Below, piece by piece: positions 1 to 10,511 of a stretch of 64,000 bases of DNA. Position numbers and translations under genes: made by a program. The DNA comes from Calycina herbarum. Lineage: Eukaryota > Ascomycota > Leotiomycetes > Helotiales > Pezizellaceae. The notes beneath the pieces were generated by a model. It had not been told where the DNA came from. It made no database searches and saw only the letters and a list, made by a program, of their open reading frames with translations. Every line of letters starts with the position of its first letter. Positions within the stretch are counted from its first letter, which is position 1. Location of the stretch: positions 1 through 64,000 of the forward strand of contig LLEY01000060.1 in assembly GCA_001414485.1 (NCBI GenBank), read 5' to 3'.

Positions 1-769
1 TTTAGGTGGGGGAGTAATATAAAATAAAGTACTAGTAAAATCGCACGGACTCCTACACTTGCTTCCGACCTGCACTTGCTTCCGCCGACTCCAAGCGAAA
101 GCGCAGGAGAAGGGGAACCGGCTATTAGCGAATCTAGAATAAATATTTCTAGACAGAATTGGTCAATTCTATATTGGTGAACAAAGTCTACTAGAGCAAG
201 TAATAGTTAGTTATTGAAAAGACAAATGATTGCAATGTTCGACTATCTAGGTATAGAGCTTCTTGGAAGTTGCAAACACCCCCGAACAACTAACATCTTA
301 GTACTCGGAAATTTTGTCGTAGTTCAACCCTAGCTAGTCTTTCTTTATGATCTTGAATAAGCATTGCGACTGGCCACTTTTTCTATTCTTCAGACTTCGC
401 AGATATTGTCAACCTCTTTGAAAAATGGAGGTGTGTGGACAGAGGATTGATTTCACGGTCTTATTTACGCTTTTCTTTTTATGAAAGGTCGCTTGGTTTG
501 TTATTGTTCAACTTGAGTCATGACCTAGGGGACGGGAGTTATAAGATATACTGTCAAAAGAGGAGTTGTCTTCGAATTGTTGGAGTTGGCGGTGTGGAAA
601 CTTGAACGCCAAGTGAGAAGTAACAAATAGGTGAGCTTTTGGTGAGATATTATGAAAGGATAACTAACTTCTCTTTGTGCGAGAAAGACTGACGACCATA
701 CTACACAAAGTTCATGGGCGAGCGAGGGCCAATCGTGAATATGGTCTGCATAGTGTCTTGTGTTTGGTT

Positions 770-963
770 TCTGATTCCATCGTTGTGTTTTGGCTGACTT
801 GTAAGAAGATTAACAACATTCACTGGCTATATTATGGAAAGGTTGATATTACTTGAAGGCTCTTGAGAAATAGTTTGCTGGGAGGAGACATTGCGGGGCT
901 GGCCTTTCTTGCTGAAGGATTTGTGATTTTGGTTGGTCGTATCATGGAAAATTTGATATTGTT
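770..963 (+). pseudogene. Two decayed fragments of the local F-box-like family
   Basis: Positions 770-856 read, in one frame, WLTCKKINNIHWLYYGKVDI before a stop. This lines up with GLTCKRIYNVHFSLWGKINL in the gene at 3017 and GLTCKTVYALHWKKHGKIDI in the gene at 4705. A second stretch at 918-963 reads GWSYHGKFDI, matching the end of the same motif. No start, F-box segment or 3' part can be read around them, so both are relics of at least one further tandem copy. The call rests on short but position-matched similarity. Confidence 0.5.
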
Positions 964-1393
964 TAGCAGCCCATTATTAGAGAGTTAACTTTGAAGGATT
1001 AGGCGTCATTATGAGGTTGGAGTGCTTCTAGCAATAGGAACCATACTACTTACTCATGATGGAAAATTAGCAAGCATACTCTTTGGTTTCTTTAGTCATA
1101 AGTGAATCTCATTTGGTAAAGATGTTTTGTTAAATTTAACAGTCTTCTTCATTACACGCCATACCAGTGAATACTTGAATATTCACTTAGACCGCCGTCA
1201 ACTATATAAGCACAAACACTTGTAATGCCACTTGTTGTTTTCAAACTACTTTACAAACAAACTTGTCACGACATCCAAAGGTGCATGAGAGATCCTAGCT
1301 TGGCAATACCACAACATCAAAACTGAAGCATCACAGCCACGGAGTTACTATTCTTATAAACTAGCGCCCACAAGCAACTTGCATCCAAAAGAG

Positions 1394-2130
1394 ATGGCAA
1401 CGCCTTTAACGACGACAGCATATCTGCATCAAATAAGAAAAGAGACGATACAATTCAATGATCATCTAACCAGAGCATCGGATGACACCTTCAGAAACCG
1501 CCTCCCTTGCAATCTCCCAGGTTGGAACATCAGCCAAAATGGAACCCAACCAAGTAAGTGTCATCTAACCATGTTAGAAGAAGCCACAGAGGTATTATAT
1601 GATGTTCAAACTAACATATTTTCTCCGCAGAGGACTGCTTAAGCAATCTTCCAACTGAAATTCTTTTAAAGATCCTAGAAGAATGCAGTTTTTTCTTGAA
1701 AAGATCAACGGAAAAAAGAGTACCCTTTACTCTCCCCTCCTTCCCATTTCGCCAGGGCGCAATTATTCTCCCACACATCTCATATAGCCAGGAGAGAACC
1801 CCGATATTCTCATTATGTGCTGGATTGACTTGCAAACGAATCTACGAACTTCATTTCTCATTGTGGGGAATCGTAAGCCTTCATCGCCTCTCCCCAGTCA
1901 CCATAATCACCTACCGTTCCGAATCCCGTTTCTGGTCTGAAACATGGGGTATTTATACGCTATTACATCAATGGTTCCTTTCTGGGGGCTACAAACCACT
2001 CAAGGGATGGAAGGCTTGTAAATACAGAAAGGTCCCACTCAAAAAAACGCAATTCAATTTGAAGAAGAGGAGGAACAAGGTTCATCCTCATGTCCGGTTG
2101 AGCCGACCGAGGGCGGAAGGAGAATCATAA
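1394..2130 (+). CDS. F-box-like small protein, tandem family copy 1
   Basis: Two exons, 1394-1553 and 1631-2130, give a 219-residue protein. The intron (GTAAGT...CGCAG, 77 nt) keeps frame with phase 1. Exon 1 ends near a CNLPGWN motif. Exon 2 opens with DCLSNLPTEILLKILEEC, which resembles the first helix of an F-box (LPxEIL). A signature shared with the downstream paralogues follows: SLCAGLTCKRIYELHFSLWG, then LLHQWFLSGGY and CKYRK. This copy has about 25 extra residues after the F-box-like segment. The C-terminus is rich in Lys and Arg. An SCF adaptor role is suggested only by the F-box-like start; no LRR or WD repeats are visible. I do not recognise a named family. Confidence 0.7.
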
Positions 2131-2650
2131 CATGGGCAGGAGTGTTGGTGTTCCTCTTGTGTAAGGTCCAGAATGAGTTTTTATTAATCAATTGTTGGAG
2201 ATGGTGTTTACTCTGAAGGGTCAGATAGCTGAGCTAGGAGATATCATGGATCTGGTGTACTTATAATACATAAATCATCATCAAACTTGTGCAGTGAAGT
2301 AATGTTGGCTTTTTGAAACTTAGTAATTGTTAGGTTACTGAAGACACTAAACCTAGTTTGGTTTAGCCTACTGTTGCTCACTAAGGATTTAATCCCTTCA
2401 TCTGCATTGTTTTCCATTCCACGGAGAAGAAGAAAGGGAGAGGGAAGAAGATAACAAGCTAGTTAGGAGAGTGCTTATAATACATAAGTTTATGCTGGGA
2501 ATTTACAAGTGAATTTCGCAAACCAATTTATTTGAACGCTAAATCTGTTTTGTACACAATATTGGCTTACTTATTTACATCAACTCTTCCATATTTTTGT
2601 TAACGGACCGTAGCTAAGCATTATCAGAAGAACAGGTAGTCTTGCACACA

Positions 2651-2848
2651 ATGGCACTTTCACCTCCAAAGATAGAAGGCCGCACTTGAGACATGAAGCA
2701 TATCGCAATCTCTGCTAATTTTATAAAGCCAATAAAGCCACCAGGTACGTACTAAAATCACATCTATATAAAGTTTGACTAGCTGATATCTTCTTCTATA
2801 GAAGACCAGCTTATCGAACTTCTAGCTGAATTTAATAGTAAATAGCAG
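2651..2848 (+). pseudogene. Decayed F-box-like family copy
   Basis: The stretch from ATGGCACTTTCACCTCC onward matches exon 1 of the gene at 3017 with substitutions and an early TGA after 12 codons. The last part (ATAAAGCCACCAGGTACGT) matches the end of that exon and its donor. An intron-like spacer ends in TTCTATAG, followed by a short frame EDQLIELLAEFNSK and then a stop, where an intact copy has DYLSKLPTEI. Exon 2 is lost beyond this point. It is a nonfunctional tandem copy between copies 1 and 2. Confidence 0.6.
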
Positions 2849-3016
2849 TGCGAGGACAGTGAATCTTGTAATTTATAAAACAATTTAATCAGACGCTAAC
2901 CCAGTTTGGTTTAACCTAAATTGTAAGGCTTTGATACTTTATTTATTGACTTGACTCCCCCAAAGAAGAGACAGGTCATCACAGTCATCCAACAACATTG
3001 AACAACTTCTCACAAG

Positions 3017-3656
3017 ATGGCACCATTACCTCTAAGGACAGAGGATCGCTTGATTCCCCTACCCCGCTTAATTCCTCTACCATGCGATCTGCCTGGATGG
3101 GACATGCGTCAACACAAAGCACTAACTGCTTCTGGAATAATCAAACCACCTGGACTGCCAGGTATGTATAATCTAATTCATAGCTGTACTATATTTTTAT
3201 TTTGACGCTTCTATAGTGGACTATCTCAGCAAGCTTCCTACAGAAATACTCTTGGAGATCTTGAAAGAGTGCACTTGCCCTGAACCTTGGATTCACCAGA
3301 CCCGCCGCACTGATTCTTGGTTGATTTTCTCTTTATGCGCTGGGTTAACCTGTAAGAGAATCTACAATGTTCATTTTTCGTTATGGGGGAAAATCAACCT
3401 CAAACAACATTCCTATGGTTTGATATATTACATTCCCAAATCTAGCGAGGGAGAATGTTGCATGTATTGGGTCTGCAATCCAGAATGTCCAGGAATCCAA
3501 AGAAAAGTATTCGTTAGCTATGCTCTCTTACACGACTGGTTTACTGCTGGAGGATACGAAGAGCGGTTGGGTTTTGGGGGTTGCAGATACAGAAAGATTC
3601 GGGATATGTTAGTGACAAAGCCAAAAAGGAAGAGAAATAGGGGCCATGGAAGATGA
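3017..3656 (+). CDS. F-box-like small protein, tandem family copy 2
   Basis: Exons 3017-3161 and 3217-3656 (55-nt intron, GTATGT...CTATAG, phase 1) encode 194 residues. Exon 1 contains LPCDLPGWD. Exon 2 starts DYLSKLPTEILLEILKEC, the clearest F-box-like helix of the family, and continues with SLCAGLTCKRIYNVHFSLWG, a Cys-rich patch (CCMYWVCNPEC), LLHDWFTAGGY and CRYRK. The tail is basic. The intron position and phase match those of copies 1 and 3, supporting common descent by tandem duplication. A role as SCF substrate receptor is possible, but no target-binding repeats are visible. Confidence 0.75.
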
Positions 3657-3699
3657 ATTACAATACCGTGGTGAACGCGTTAGGAGGAATTTCAAGGTT

Positions 3700-3908
3700 A
3701 CTTGACAACTTTTGATACAGAAATTCAATCAAAAAGGGGATTTGTAAAGCAAAAAAAGGTTGTTCAGTTTAGTTTCTTAAGACACAGTGAATGCTGCTTA
3801 GTTTGTGAGGTATGTTACACCAACCCTCCTTTTGAGCGTCTTAACTCCTTCATCTATAACACCGGCTACCAGCCTTTGTACCAGCACACTAGCAATTTTG
3901 GTTTGTGA
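3700..3908 (+). pseudogene. Possible 3' fragment of an F-box-like family copy
   Basis: An open frame just downstream of copy 2 ends with FERLNSFIYNTGYQPLYQHT, which weakly resembles the LLHxWFxxGGYxPL region near the C-terminus of the family. The Cys-containing stretch SECCLVCEVC before it could match the Cys-rich patch of copy 2. There is no F-box-like segment or exon 1. Chance similarity cannot be excluded. Confidence 0.3.
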
Positions 3909-3996
3909 AACCTCTAAAGCATTCCAGTCACAACGACTATTATGAAATTTTGGAGGAAAAGAGAATCCAGAACCGAAGAAAATAGCGGTCCACTAC

Positions 3997-4313
3997 ATGG
4001 CACTTCCATGCGATCTAGGATGGAACAGAAAATCCTCAAGAAGTAGTGTGAGCACAAAAAAAACCTGTCAATCAACTTATTAATCTGATTAACGTGATTA
4101 GATTAGATTAGATTTTGGTTAATAGGTTTCTTGATTAGATTAGATTAAAAGCTATTAATATAATCTAATCATTTCTCACACCACTGTTAAGAAGTATGTG
4201 CCATCTGTATGTTGAAATGGGTTACTAGTTTCAAAGTCTTTGAAACTCGCGATCTTTTAAATCAATGGTTCACTTCGGGGGGTTACCAAAGACGCGGAAA
4301 ACGATTCAGATAG
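3997..4313 (+). pseudogene. F-box-like family copy interrupted by a small inverted-repeat element
   Basis: The 5' part at 3997-4040 reads MALPCDLGWNR, matching the LPCDLPGW motif of exon 1. The 3' part reads LLNQWFTSGGYQRRGKR and stops at 4311-4313, matching LLHDWFTAGGY at the end of exon 2. Between them lie an AT-rich element with inverted ends (4041-4186) and degraded sequence. The F-box-like and LTCKRIY segments are gone, so the copy is dead. Confidence 0.6.
4041..4186. mobile_element. Candidate MITE with CAGTGGTGTGAG-type ends
   Basis: The left end AGTAGTGTGAG (4042-4052) is the inverted complement of the right end CTCACACCACT (4175-4185), with one mismatch. Including the next base, the right end reads CAGTGGTGTGAG on the other strand, similar to the CAGNG start of hAT-type ends. 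The interior is AT-rich with several GATTAGATTAGA units. The flanks (TCCTCAAG and TTAAGAAG) are only partly alike, so no clean 8-bp target duplication can be claimed. It sits inside a decayed F-box-like copy. Confidence 0.45.
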
Positions 4314-4704
4314 AGTCGAGATGGCGACAACAAACTTGCATGACTGTGGAGGTCTGGAGGAACAATTTTACAAGAGAACTCAAGAATCTTAGAACATAGG
4401 ATGTCTTGTTCCGGAAAATCACCTCTTGATTCATACCCAAGTCTTTCGAATAAGCATATACGAACGTGAATGCCGGATGGGACAATAAAATGGTAGAAAG
4501 AGAACATTCAGTGCCTGTCACTTGATCATCAGCTGAGTCTGGGCTGGGCTTAGAATATAGTACCCGAGCAGCAGCTGCTTGCTATCTTCCACAACCATCA
4601 AAAAAACCCCCTCTACAAAATTGGCACGCGAAAATTCAGCAACAAAACAAGACCTTTTGCTTCCCCTTTCGTCTCACGATACTCGTTTCTGAGAACAAAC
4701 CGCC

Positions 4705-5196
4705 ATGTCGTACACAGCCCCGTGGGAGAATCGTTACCCCCTCCCAAACGAGCTTCCAGGCTGGAATCTTGGCGAGTCTCGCTTGCACGGAGGGAAAGCT
4801 GGTACGTACCGTCAGATTTATATACTATTCTCTCTCTCAATTTACTAGCTCACAAACCTGACTCCCATATCAACAGAAGGTCGTATCACAAACCTCCCCG
4901 AAGGCCTTCTCTCAGAAATCATCCGTCACTTATCCAAAAGCAACATGGGACGGCTTTACTCAGTCTGCTTTGGCTTGACCTGCAAGACTGTGTATGCGCT
5001 GCATTGGAAGAAACATGGAAAGATAGATATTTACCCCTACGATTATATGGCTGATTTTGGAGGATCTCCGATCGATTATTTGTTTACGAATTGGTTCGCT
5101 AAACAGGGGTATTTTAGAGCTGGACTACAGAGCAAGTTTGAGCCTAAGGATTCGAAGGAGAAGAAGGTCAAGAGGTTTCTTTCGAGAATATTTTGA
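4705..5196 (+). CDS. F-box-like small protein, tandem family copy 3
   Basis: Exons 4705-4801 and 4877-5196 (75-nt intron, GTACGT...CAACAG, phase 1) encode 138 residues. Exon 1 has NELPGWNLG. Exon 2 has ITNLPEGLLSEIIRHL, an F-box-like helix, then CFGLTCKTVYALHWKKHGK, FTNWFAKQGY and a Lys/Arg-rich tail. It is the shortest and most divergent member, lacking the Cys-rich patch. The conserved intron position and order of motifs make it a true paralogue of the genes at 1394 and 3017. Confidence 0.7.
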
Positions 5197-7927
5197 TAGT
5201 CTTGTCGGCGCTTTGGAGTTTTTTTCATCTTTAAGGTTGAATTACGGGGTTTTAGGACACTTGGGGGCGCTATGAACTGTTCAATTTTGGTTGGATAAGG
5301 GTTGAACTTGGCTTGAACTTGGTTGTTGGAGGCTGGCGTACAGGGACTTAATTGTGGCGAGACTCCTAAATAATTGTTTGAAACTATGCGGCCTTGGAGC
5401 TGGAAAGTACATTTAAAATTGTGAATCGACAATAAGAAATGAAGCGACAGTAAGAGAAAGAAAATCCCCATACTACCACAAAGTAGGGGAGGGAAAAAAG
5501 AGCGATATCATGAGAGTGTGACTCAACGAATCAATGTAGAGAAGGAAGTCTGGTGGTAATGATATAATAGCGATTCGTCGATGGTATATAGTTCAGATAT
5601 TGGTGTAATACTTTCTCGAACTAACGCATACCAAGTTTTGTTTCCACTCGGAGAGGGTTAACCAAACTGGAAAAGTATACTTCTAGAAGTTTTATTAAAT
5701 GTTGAAGATAGTTGTTAGATAGTTGTTAGATAGTTATTGATATTTAATTAGTTAACTTCTTAGGATATTACAGTTCATAAAATAGTGAAAGCAACTCAGA
5801 ACCTGCCTTTCAGGTTACCTTTTGGCACTCACCTCCTACTAGGTATGTCTTCCAAGAGCAAGTACGCTGTCTCAGCTTCTATTTTTGTTGATTGTTTTGT
5901 TGTAAGAGAAATGAGCGAAACTCTGCGAACACCTACTTTACTTTTGATTGTAGGAAACAGTCTAGAATAATGTACGAATATTGTTCGAGAAGGTTTGGGA
6001 GAACTAGGAAGTCGTTTCTTGATTCTCCTAACTGCTCTAGGGCAATGTTCGCAGCTCTGTGAGATTTACTTGAGTAATGAGAAAGGGGCCGTTCGCAGAG
6101 TTTTGCTCGCTTCTCTTCTCTTCATCTAACACATACTTACTTCTAGGGAAATGCCACTATTCAGGTGCATATGGTGAAACCATTTGAAGCGTGGAGGTGT
6201 TGGGACTATTGGAACATATGTTGTTTTTTCTCTCCCCCCGGTTGTATGCCGACAATAACCGAGGACTTCCCTTCTCGGTATTTTAAGAGTATAGCTAGAA
6301 AGCTACGCAAACAATGGACAAGAAGAGTGGCATACAAGAAACAAACACCAGATTACAAACTCGACACACCAAGTCTCCAAATCCTCAGAAAACTACCCCA
6401 ACGGAGGAAAATGGGAAACAGATATCTCATCAGCCAAGAAATTGATCGAACATCAAATAAAAAACCTAAGGATCTAGAGGAGAGAGAGAGTTCAGTTTTA
6501 ACTCTAAGCTTTAAAGCAAGAGTATAATGGGACCTTGAAGAAATTTAGGCGTCTCTGAGGAGTTCACTGATACTGAGAACTCTGAACTCAACATCGCGAT
6601 AAAAAGAAGCAACACTCCACGGCAACAATACTTGCCTTTTTAGTATCGCAAGCGAATTTTTAGCTTGAAACGATAATAACTAATTTCTCGACGGTAAATA
6701 ACTGAGTTTGAGTCTAGCACTTAACTTGGTTTCTACTTACATTATGATACTAGGGATCAAGATGTTGGGGTTTACGATTCCAAGCACATTCTGATGGTCC
6801 ACTGTTGGGAGAATGAGCATCAACACACTGTGCTCCGTAACTTTGGTCAATCAGCTTTGGGATATCTCTATGTATGGATTTTGAATTTTATATTTGAACT
6901 CGTATGTGGCAGCCGCGCACAAAATACCTCCGATCTTCTCACTGGTACATAAGAATATTGACCCTGGCGCTTTCTCCATTCAACACGCCCCTCCACGCTT
7001 TGCACCCTCAGATAATTTCGAATTTTCCATCTCCGCAGTCCAGAAACGATTAAAGAAAAGAGAGGGGCACAAGTAACAATTTTGCAAACTATGAAGTACG
7101 AATAAGAAGATATAAATAAGGATAACACTCCACCTGAGTAGGAGCAAGTAAGAAGCAGATTTCCCGAAACCTTCTTGAAGGAGAGACAAAGCCCGACAAA
7201 ACGGCCGTTTATTCCAAGGAAGCAGAAAGAGAGAGGAAATGCACCAATGACGCTCTCAAGAATAAGTCCTCGAAACCAAACATGACGAGATTTAAGCTCA
7301 AATCGACAACAACTCTTCCCTCGACACTAAATCAACCATCTCTCAATCCAACCTCCATCTTAAGAAGGAGCCCTCTAAGTAAATAAAAAGCTAAGTTCTC
7401 AGGAAACATATAAGCAACCACGTTGACTTCCCATACTTCTCGACAAGATCGAATAACATGGGAGATGTTGGCATTATCTGGTTTCTTCTTTCTCTTTTAG
7501 ACCTAAAAAGCGAAAGTATCGATTTATCACCCCAACTGGGATTGGCTTCAGATAAAGAGCCACCAAATTCTTCTCGCACAAGTCGAGAGTAAAAGCAGAG
7601 AACTACCAAGTAACAGGAAATAAAACGGGTTCATGTAGAGAATCGTGAATTGATCTATCTCAAATAATGGCCACCTCGAACCATACATCTATGTAGAAGA
7701 CTCATCAGCAAACATATCACAGATGCTCAATCCGTGTTCATGTGAACAGCTGCCACATCAAAAAAAGCCTCGAATAATTTTTGCTTGCAGCCCCAGCCCA
7801 AACGCCAGCCATGCAAACCCACTCGTCCGTCCATCCATCCATTCATCCACACATGAAGCTCTTCTTTATATCATCCCCACGCTCCGATTCGCATTCAACA
7901 GATACACATTTATCAAGGCGATGTACT
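5197..7927. other. Spacer between the F-box-like array and eIF3e
   Basis: About 2.7 kb without a gene I can support. It contains a short direct repeat near 5709-5740 (GTTGTTAGATA units), an imperfect inverted repeat at 5904-6117 and several open frames of 60-120 codons. The frame at 6165-6527 (120 codons) is the longest, but its start context is ordinary and I recognise no family. The 3' UTR of eIF3e probably occupies the last few hundred bases. Confidence 0.5.
5904..6117. repeat. Imperfect inverted repeat, 27-nt arms
   Basis: The left arm 5904-5930 and right arm 6091-6117 are reverse complements at 24 of 27 positions; the core CTCTGCGAAC is exact. The 160-nt interior contains another GTTCGCAG copy near 6047. 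It could be a worn MITE or a transcribed hairpin. No target-site duplication was found. Confidence 0.4.
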
Positions 7928-9290
7928 TCACTTAGCAACAGCCGCACTCAAAACCTGCGTTCTGAAGAATCCTCCCTTGGTTCGCTCAATCACCTGCTGG
8001 TATACACTGCTTGGTGGGTGATTCATCACAACCGTTCCCTCCTTGTAATCGATCTTGGCATCAACTCTGGTATCTCTGATCAAGTTGACGATCCATTTCT
8101 CACCCTCATCCTGGTTCAATCCTAATCTTGCGCTCAGATCCTTGATATCGATACGTTGATGGATCTTGCAATAGCTCTCTGAGATGAGATGACGTGCTGC
8201 CTCGACGAAAGAGTCGGATGCAGCTACGAGAAAGAAATCGGAACGGAGAACCTCCTCAGCCTCGGAAAGCTTCTTTTGTGCCTCCTCGAAATCGAAATCG
8301 ATGTAGAGAGCCTTGATGAAATCTGTGACTGGATCGCTGTATTCATAGTTCTCCTGTCGAACAAACTTGATAATCTCCTTCAATTGCTTCTGGTATTGTC
8401 CAGTGTTGCGTGTTCGGCTTCGGTTGGTGATGACAGCTGCGGTAAGATATCTAAGGATCCAAGGGCAGGCGGTTTGAATGGTATTGATGAATGGGGCGGA
8501 AAAGAAGAGCTCGCAGATGGTGTCACGGGCTGGTTCGTAGTTGAAGAATGGGAAAAGAGCCCAGTGGATGAGCCATGTGCGGTGAGTAAGTTGTGCCAGA
8601 GGGTTATTGAAAAGTTTTGTGTCGATCGATTCCTTGACCTTGGTCACCTCCTCCATTGCTGCCTCCCAGTTGGTGGTGAGAATCTCGGATGCCAACTTTC
8701 CCCATGTTGCTGCTGAAACCTTGTCGTTATCGGTGGAGAGGACTCGGAATTGGTAGAGGAGTTCGGATGCGGCAGCATAGTTTCCGCAGCTGTATTGGAA
8801 GTTTCCAAAGTCGTAGAGAACGTTGACTTCCTCAATAGTGACCTTGTTCCGTATTAGTGCCCGGCACAACCCCTCAATACAAACAACTCACATCGTGTTC
8901 CTTTTTCAAGAATTCCAAATTTGCCACCTTGTCACTTCGAAGCCCAGTAACAACGTCTTCTCTCCCAAGCAAGTCGGTAATCTTCTCACTCTCATCCTGG
9001 TATTTCTCCAAACGATCCAAAACTTCCTGTCTCTTGGTCGCATATTCCTTTGGTGGTTCCTGAATACCCTCCATCTCGCAATAAAGCGTCGCAACGTAAT
9101 CCGTCATGTTTGTCTTCTTGAGGAGTTCGAATTTGGCCTTCGTGATGGCTGGAGAGCTCTCCTCATCTTGTTCCTGTTCGACGAATTGCAAGAGGGGAAA
9201 TATTAAATGGCGATCGAGGTGGGTGACGAGTTTGGGGAGGAGGTCGTACTCTTTGGCGACATCTTCGGGGGTTCTGCTTGCGTCCGCCAT
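7928..9290 (-). CDS. int6: Eukaryotic translation initiation factor 3 subunit E (eIF3e/INT6)
   Basis: Exons 8892-9290 and 7928-8842 on the minus strand, joined across a 49-nt intron (GTGAGT...ACAAG, branch CACTAATAC), give 437 residues, close to the usual size of about 445. The first ATG in the frame is 9290. The N-terminus [20 protein letters not shown] is the diagnostic start of the eIF3e N-terminal domain. [20 protein letters not shown], further on, is a typical helical repeat, and a PCI domain lies in about residues 220-400 ([19 protein letters not shown]). The protein is a core part of the eIF3 complex that brings the 40S subunit to mRNA. It is divergently arranged with mL49. Confidence 0.95.
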
Positions 9291-9707
9291 GATTGCGAGT
9301 TGCGCAAGTTGTATGTCGGAGACTTGAAGAAGCTTGAAGACCTCGTCGTCGCGGGGGTTCTCTCCAAAATCTTTGTGTGTGCGGGCCAAAAAGCGGAAGT
9401 GGGGCGAACATCTATCTTGGGCTTAGCGGCATTTTCTTGGATTTTGGCAGCCTTGCGAGGAGGTCCAAGAGAAAGCTCAAGGGTAAATTATACAACACCA
9501 AAGAAAAGTCCATTGTACACACTACAGGTTAGTTGTTTCCAGAGTCAATTCCAATCTTTCTTACTACTTAATGTATTGACTGAATTGCACCTTACCTAAC
9601 TCAATTTTCTCTCCTTTCTCCTCTACGCCTCATCCTCCCCAAACCTTTCCACTAACCTTCTCACCAGAACAACCCACCCATTCTCAAATCCCCATTCTCT
9701 CCTCAAA
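9291..9707. promoter_or_regulatory. Divergent promoter region, eIF3e / mL49
   Basis: 417 bp separate the two start codons. The half next to mL49 (about 9600-9707) is strongly C/T-rich on the plus strand, a common feature of filamentous-fungal core promoters and 5' UTRs. Two translation-related genes fire outward from this block, so shared control is plausible. No TATA box or named factor site can be assigned by eye. Confidence 0.5.
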
Positions 9708-10511
9708 ATGTCCCTCCCTTTCCTCCAACCCCGCGCCCTCCCCCGCGCCTCAACAATCCGTCAATTCCTCCGTTACTCCTCCACCAGCGCCTCAAAACCA
9801 TACCAAGTCCTCCTCTCCCCTTCAAATCAACTCCCCGTCTACCAACAAACGAAACGAGGAGGAAACAAGCTACAGACCAAGATCAAGAATATCACAGGAG
9901 ATATTCAGAAATTAAGGACGGATTTGCAGAAGTTGTTGGAGGTGGAGGATGAGAAGGAGGTGCAGATTAAGGCAGTGGTTGAGGGGCAGATTATTGTGAA
10001 GGTATGTTTAGGATTTTTCTTTTCTTTTTAGGGGTTTTGAAGGAAGGGGAAGGGTTTGGAGTAGTTGGGGATGGAAGTAAGAGGGTGGGTATGGGTACCA
10101 AATCGGGCCGCTGCCGACCACGAGAGAGAATACAACATGATGAAGGGAATCAGGAACGTTGGGACGACATTCCAAAATACGTCTTGAGTTATTTTATCAA
10201 TTGGCACACTCGGCTAGCTTGGCTGGCATAAGCTTCAGCTTAGCTGAGCAACGTCTCTTGTGGTTTCAATGCTTCCCAGAATTCCGCCTTCTCTACGTTG
10301 GAAACTCACGAATCCCCGCGCTTCCTTCTCTCTCCACTCTCAATATTTCCTCTCGCCCTTCACGGCCAAATCCCCTTTCTTTTCTTCTGCCACAAAGACC
10401 ATAGCATTAGCCAGTCACTAATTTAATAAACAGGGCCACAAAAGATTCGAAATCAACAAATACTTTGAAGAAAACAACATAGGGGTCAAGCAGGCAATAG
10501 ACACGTTATAA
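9708..10511 (+). CDS. img2: Mitochondrial large-subunit ribosomal protein mL49 (Img2 family)
   Basis: Exons 9708-10001 and 10434-10511 are joined by an unusually long 432-nt intron (GTATGT...AACAG, branch CACTAAT) and encode 123 residues. The N-terminus (SLPFLQPRALPRASTIRQFL) is Arg/Ser-rich without acidic residues, as in a mitochondrial presequence. The body has YQVLLSPSNQLPVYQQTKRG, typical of Img2, then IQKLRTDLQKLL and VEGQIIVKGHKRFEINKYF, the signature C-terminal beta-strand region. The second exon restores this signature in frame, confirming the splice. It acts in the mitochondrial ribosome. Confidence 0.92.

Noticed and set aside
4085..4150. GATTAGATTAGA units as possible telomere-like repeat
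   Set aside because: The unit is not the fungal telomere repeat TTAGGG and the stretch lies inside a small inverted-repeat element.
6165..6527. 120-codon plus-strand frame
   Set aside because: No family features, no paralogue in the window and an ordinary start context. Left as part of the spacer.
8189..8716. 175-codon plus-strand frame
   Set aside because: It is the antisense shadow of the eIF3e coding exon.
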